Source: Lachnospiraceae bacterium UBA3643
GTDB lineage: Bacteria; Bacillota; Clostridia; Lachnospirales; Lachnospiraceae
Assembly: GCA_002373855.1 (NCBI GenBank)
Contig: DFKO01000178.1
Coordinates: 1 to 14,773, forward strand
Length of the DNA: 14,773 nucleotides
Reading direction: 5' to 3'
Positions 13,728 to 14,773 of this stretch are shown piece after piece. The first letter of the stretch is position 1. Every line of letters begins with the position of its first letter. Position numbers and translations under genes: made by a program. The notes beneath the pieces are model-generated. The model worked only from the letters and a program-made list of their open reading frames with translations, had not been told where the DNA came from and did not search any database.

Positions 13728-14773
13728 ATGGAACCTATTATCACAAGTTTACTTGAGACAGACCTTTACAAGTTTTCAATGGGTCAGGCTATCTATCATC
13801 AGTTCAGCGACTACAAGACCACATGGTCGTTTAAATGCAGAAATGATGATGTGCATTTTACGGAAGAGATGGTGGAGGAGATCAAGCACCAGATAAAGCT
13901 TTACTGCGACCTCAGATTTAAGGAGGAAGAACTCCGGTATCTGAACAACATTCAGTGGATAAAGGGATCATATGTCGATTTTTTAAGACTCTGGAAGCCG
14001 AGGTTTGACGATTTTGAGATAGGCACGGATTCCGCATGCGGACTGACTATAGAGACAAAGGGTACATGGCTCAATACATCAATGTATGAGATACCGACCC
14101 TGGCCATTGTAAATGAAGTATATTTCAGGATGGCTTACGATTTTGACAGGCTCTATGCAAGCTTTGAGAGAAAACTTAATGAGAAGATTGCAGGTATAAT
14201 GGATGGCACGTATGAACTCGGGGCATTCAGCGAGTTCGGACTCCGCCGAAGACTTTCTGCAGATGCCCAGGACCTTGCTGTCAAAAAGCTTTCTGACGCA
14301 AAACTCCCTGCCGGCAATATATTCGTAGGTACATCAAATGTATATCTTGCAATGAAGCATAACGTAAAGCCCGTCGGAACCATGGCACATGAGTGGATCA
14401 TGTGTGTCGGTCAGGGCAATCACAAGCATAATCCCGCATATTCCAACTGGTATGCCCTCGATGCATGGGTAAAGGAGTACGGAGTCCTTAATGGTACGGC
14501 ACTTACGGATGCCATTACGACGGACTGTTTTTTAAAGGATTTCCAGCTCACCTATGCCACGCTTTTCTCAGGTGTCCGTCATGACAGCGGAGATCCGTAT
14601 GAATGGGGAGATAAGATGATAGAGCATTACAGATCCCTCGGTATAGATCCTTCATTAAAGACTCTGTTGTTTAGCGACAGCCTGGATTTTGAGCGGGCTA
14701 CGGCTATCAACAGATATTTTAAGGGCAAGGTAAAGGTTGCATTCGGAATAGGTACATACATTGCAAACGATAC
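13728..14773 (+). CDS. pncB: Nicotinate phosphoribosyltransferase (N-terminal 348 residues; runs off the window)
   Basis: The enzyme converts nicotinate and PRPP to nicotinate mononucleotide, the first step of NAD salvage by the Preiss-Handler route. The open frame continues to the last base, so the C-terminus (about 50 or more residues judging by E. coli PncB at about 400) is missing. Family motifs are TSLLETDLYKFSMGQA (6-21), EFGLRRRLS (169-177), FVGTSNVYLA (199-208), GTMAHEW (217-223) with the phosphorylatable His221, ALTDAITTDCFLKDF (258-272), GVRHDSGDPYEWGDK (282-296), SDSLDF (316-321) and FGIGTY (339-344). The start is clear, with GAGAGGA at 13714-13720 seven nt before the ATG. It lies 3 nt after the GT-C-like gene, so it is at least partly co-transcribed with the polysaccharide cluster, although its function is unrelated. 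Confidence 0.96.
   Translation, partial: MEPIITSLLETDLYKFSMGQAIYHQFSDYKTTWSFKCRNDDVHFTEEMVEEIKHQIKLYCDLRFKEEELRYLNNIQWIKGSYVDFLRLWKPRFDDFEIGTDSACGLTIETKGTWLNTSMYEIPTLAIVNEVYFRMAYDFDRLYASFERKLNEKIAGIMDGTYELGAFSEFGLRRRLSADAQDLAVKKLSDAKLPAGNIFVGTSNVYLAMKHNVKPVGTMAHEWIMCVGQGNHKHNPAYSNWYALDAWVKEYGVLNGTALTDAITTDCFLKDFQLTYATLFSGVRHDSGDPYEWGDKMIEHYRSLGIDPSLKTLLFSDSLDFERATAINRYFKGKVKVAFGIGTYIAND

Noticed and set aside
1..14773. Mobile elements, CRISPR arrays, toxin-antitoxin or defence genes
   Set aside because: No transposase, integrase, direct-repeat array or recognisable defence domain was found. The polysaccharide block has no visible insertion-sequence remnants at its edges.

Overview
The window looks like a chromosomal segment of a low-to-moderate GC Firmicute, most likely a Lachnospiraceae-type Clostridium relative (Butyrivibrio-like is a guess). 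I infer this from gene content, strong GGAGG-type ribosome binding sites, frequent ATA and AGA codons, and the style of the glycosyltransferases. No 16S gene or other decisive marker is present, so the taxonomy is an inference.

Left part (1-4307, minus strand). Reading right to left, a housekeeping operon runs hisS (histidyl-tRNA synthetase), aspS (aspartyl-tRNA synthetase), a Sfp-type 4'-phosphopantetheinyl transferase, and a small unknown protein. It is followed by a separately promoted tRNA-Thr(GGU) gene with a consensus-like promoter. The apparent aspS reading frame extends back into hisS, but the ribosome binding site places the true start at 3019.

Middle (4308-4480). This is a compact divergent promoter region. 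A good hisS promoter points left and a plausible extended -10 promoter points right. A perfect 9-bp inverted repeat lies exactly midway between the two -35 boxes. There is no room for, and no sign of, a T-box leader in front of hisS.

Right part (4481-13724, plus strand). Seven tightly packed genes, with gaps of 10 nt or less or with overlaps, form a compact cell-surface polysaccharide cluster of the Wzx/Wzy type. In order they are a Wzy/O-antigen-ligase-like polymerase, a polyprenyl-phosphate sugar phosphotransferase that would start the repeat unit, two GT4 glycosyltransferases, a Wzx-like flippase, a third GT4 enzyme, and a polytopic GT-C-like membrane protein of unknown specificity. A working model: the phosphotransferase puts the first sugar on undecaprenyl phosphate, the three GT4 enzymes extend it in the cytoplasm, the flippase exports it, the polymerase joins the units outside, and the GT-C-like protein may add a side sugar from a lipid-linked donor. 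No chain-length regulator, tyrosine kinase, sugar-nucleotide synthesis gene or anchoring enzyme is present in the window.

Right edge (13728 onward). A nicotinate phosphoribosyltransferase gene (pncB, NAD salvage) begins 3 nt after the last polysaccharide gene and runs off the window. The polysaccharide block is therefore flanked on both sides by housekeeping genes, which is typical of a variable locus at a fixed chromosomal site. I saw no mobile elements, CRISPR arrays or rRNA. The least-explained items are the GT-C-like protein and the small protein at 164-478.
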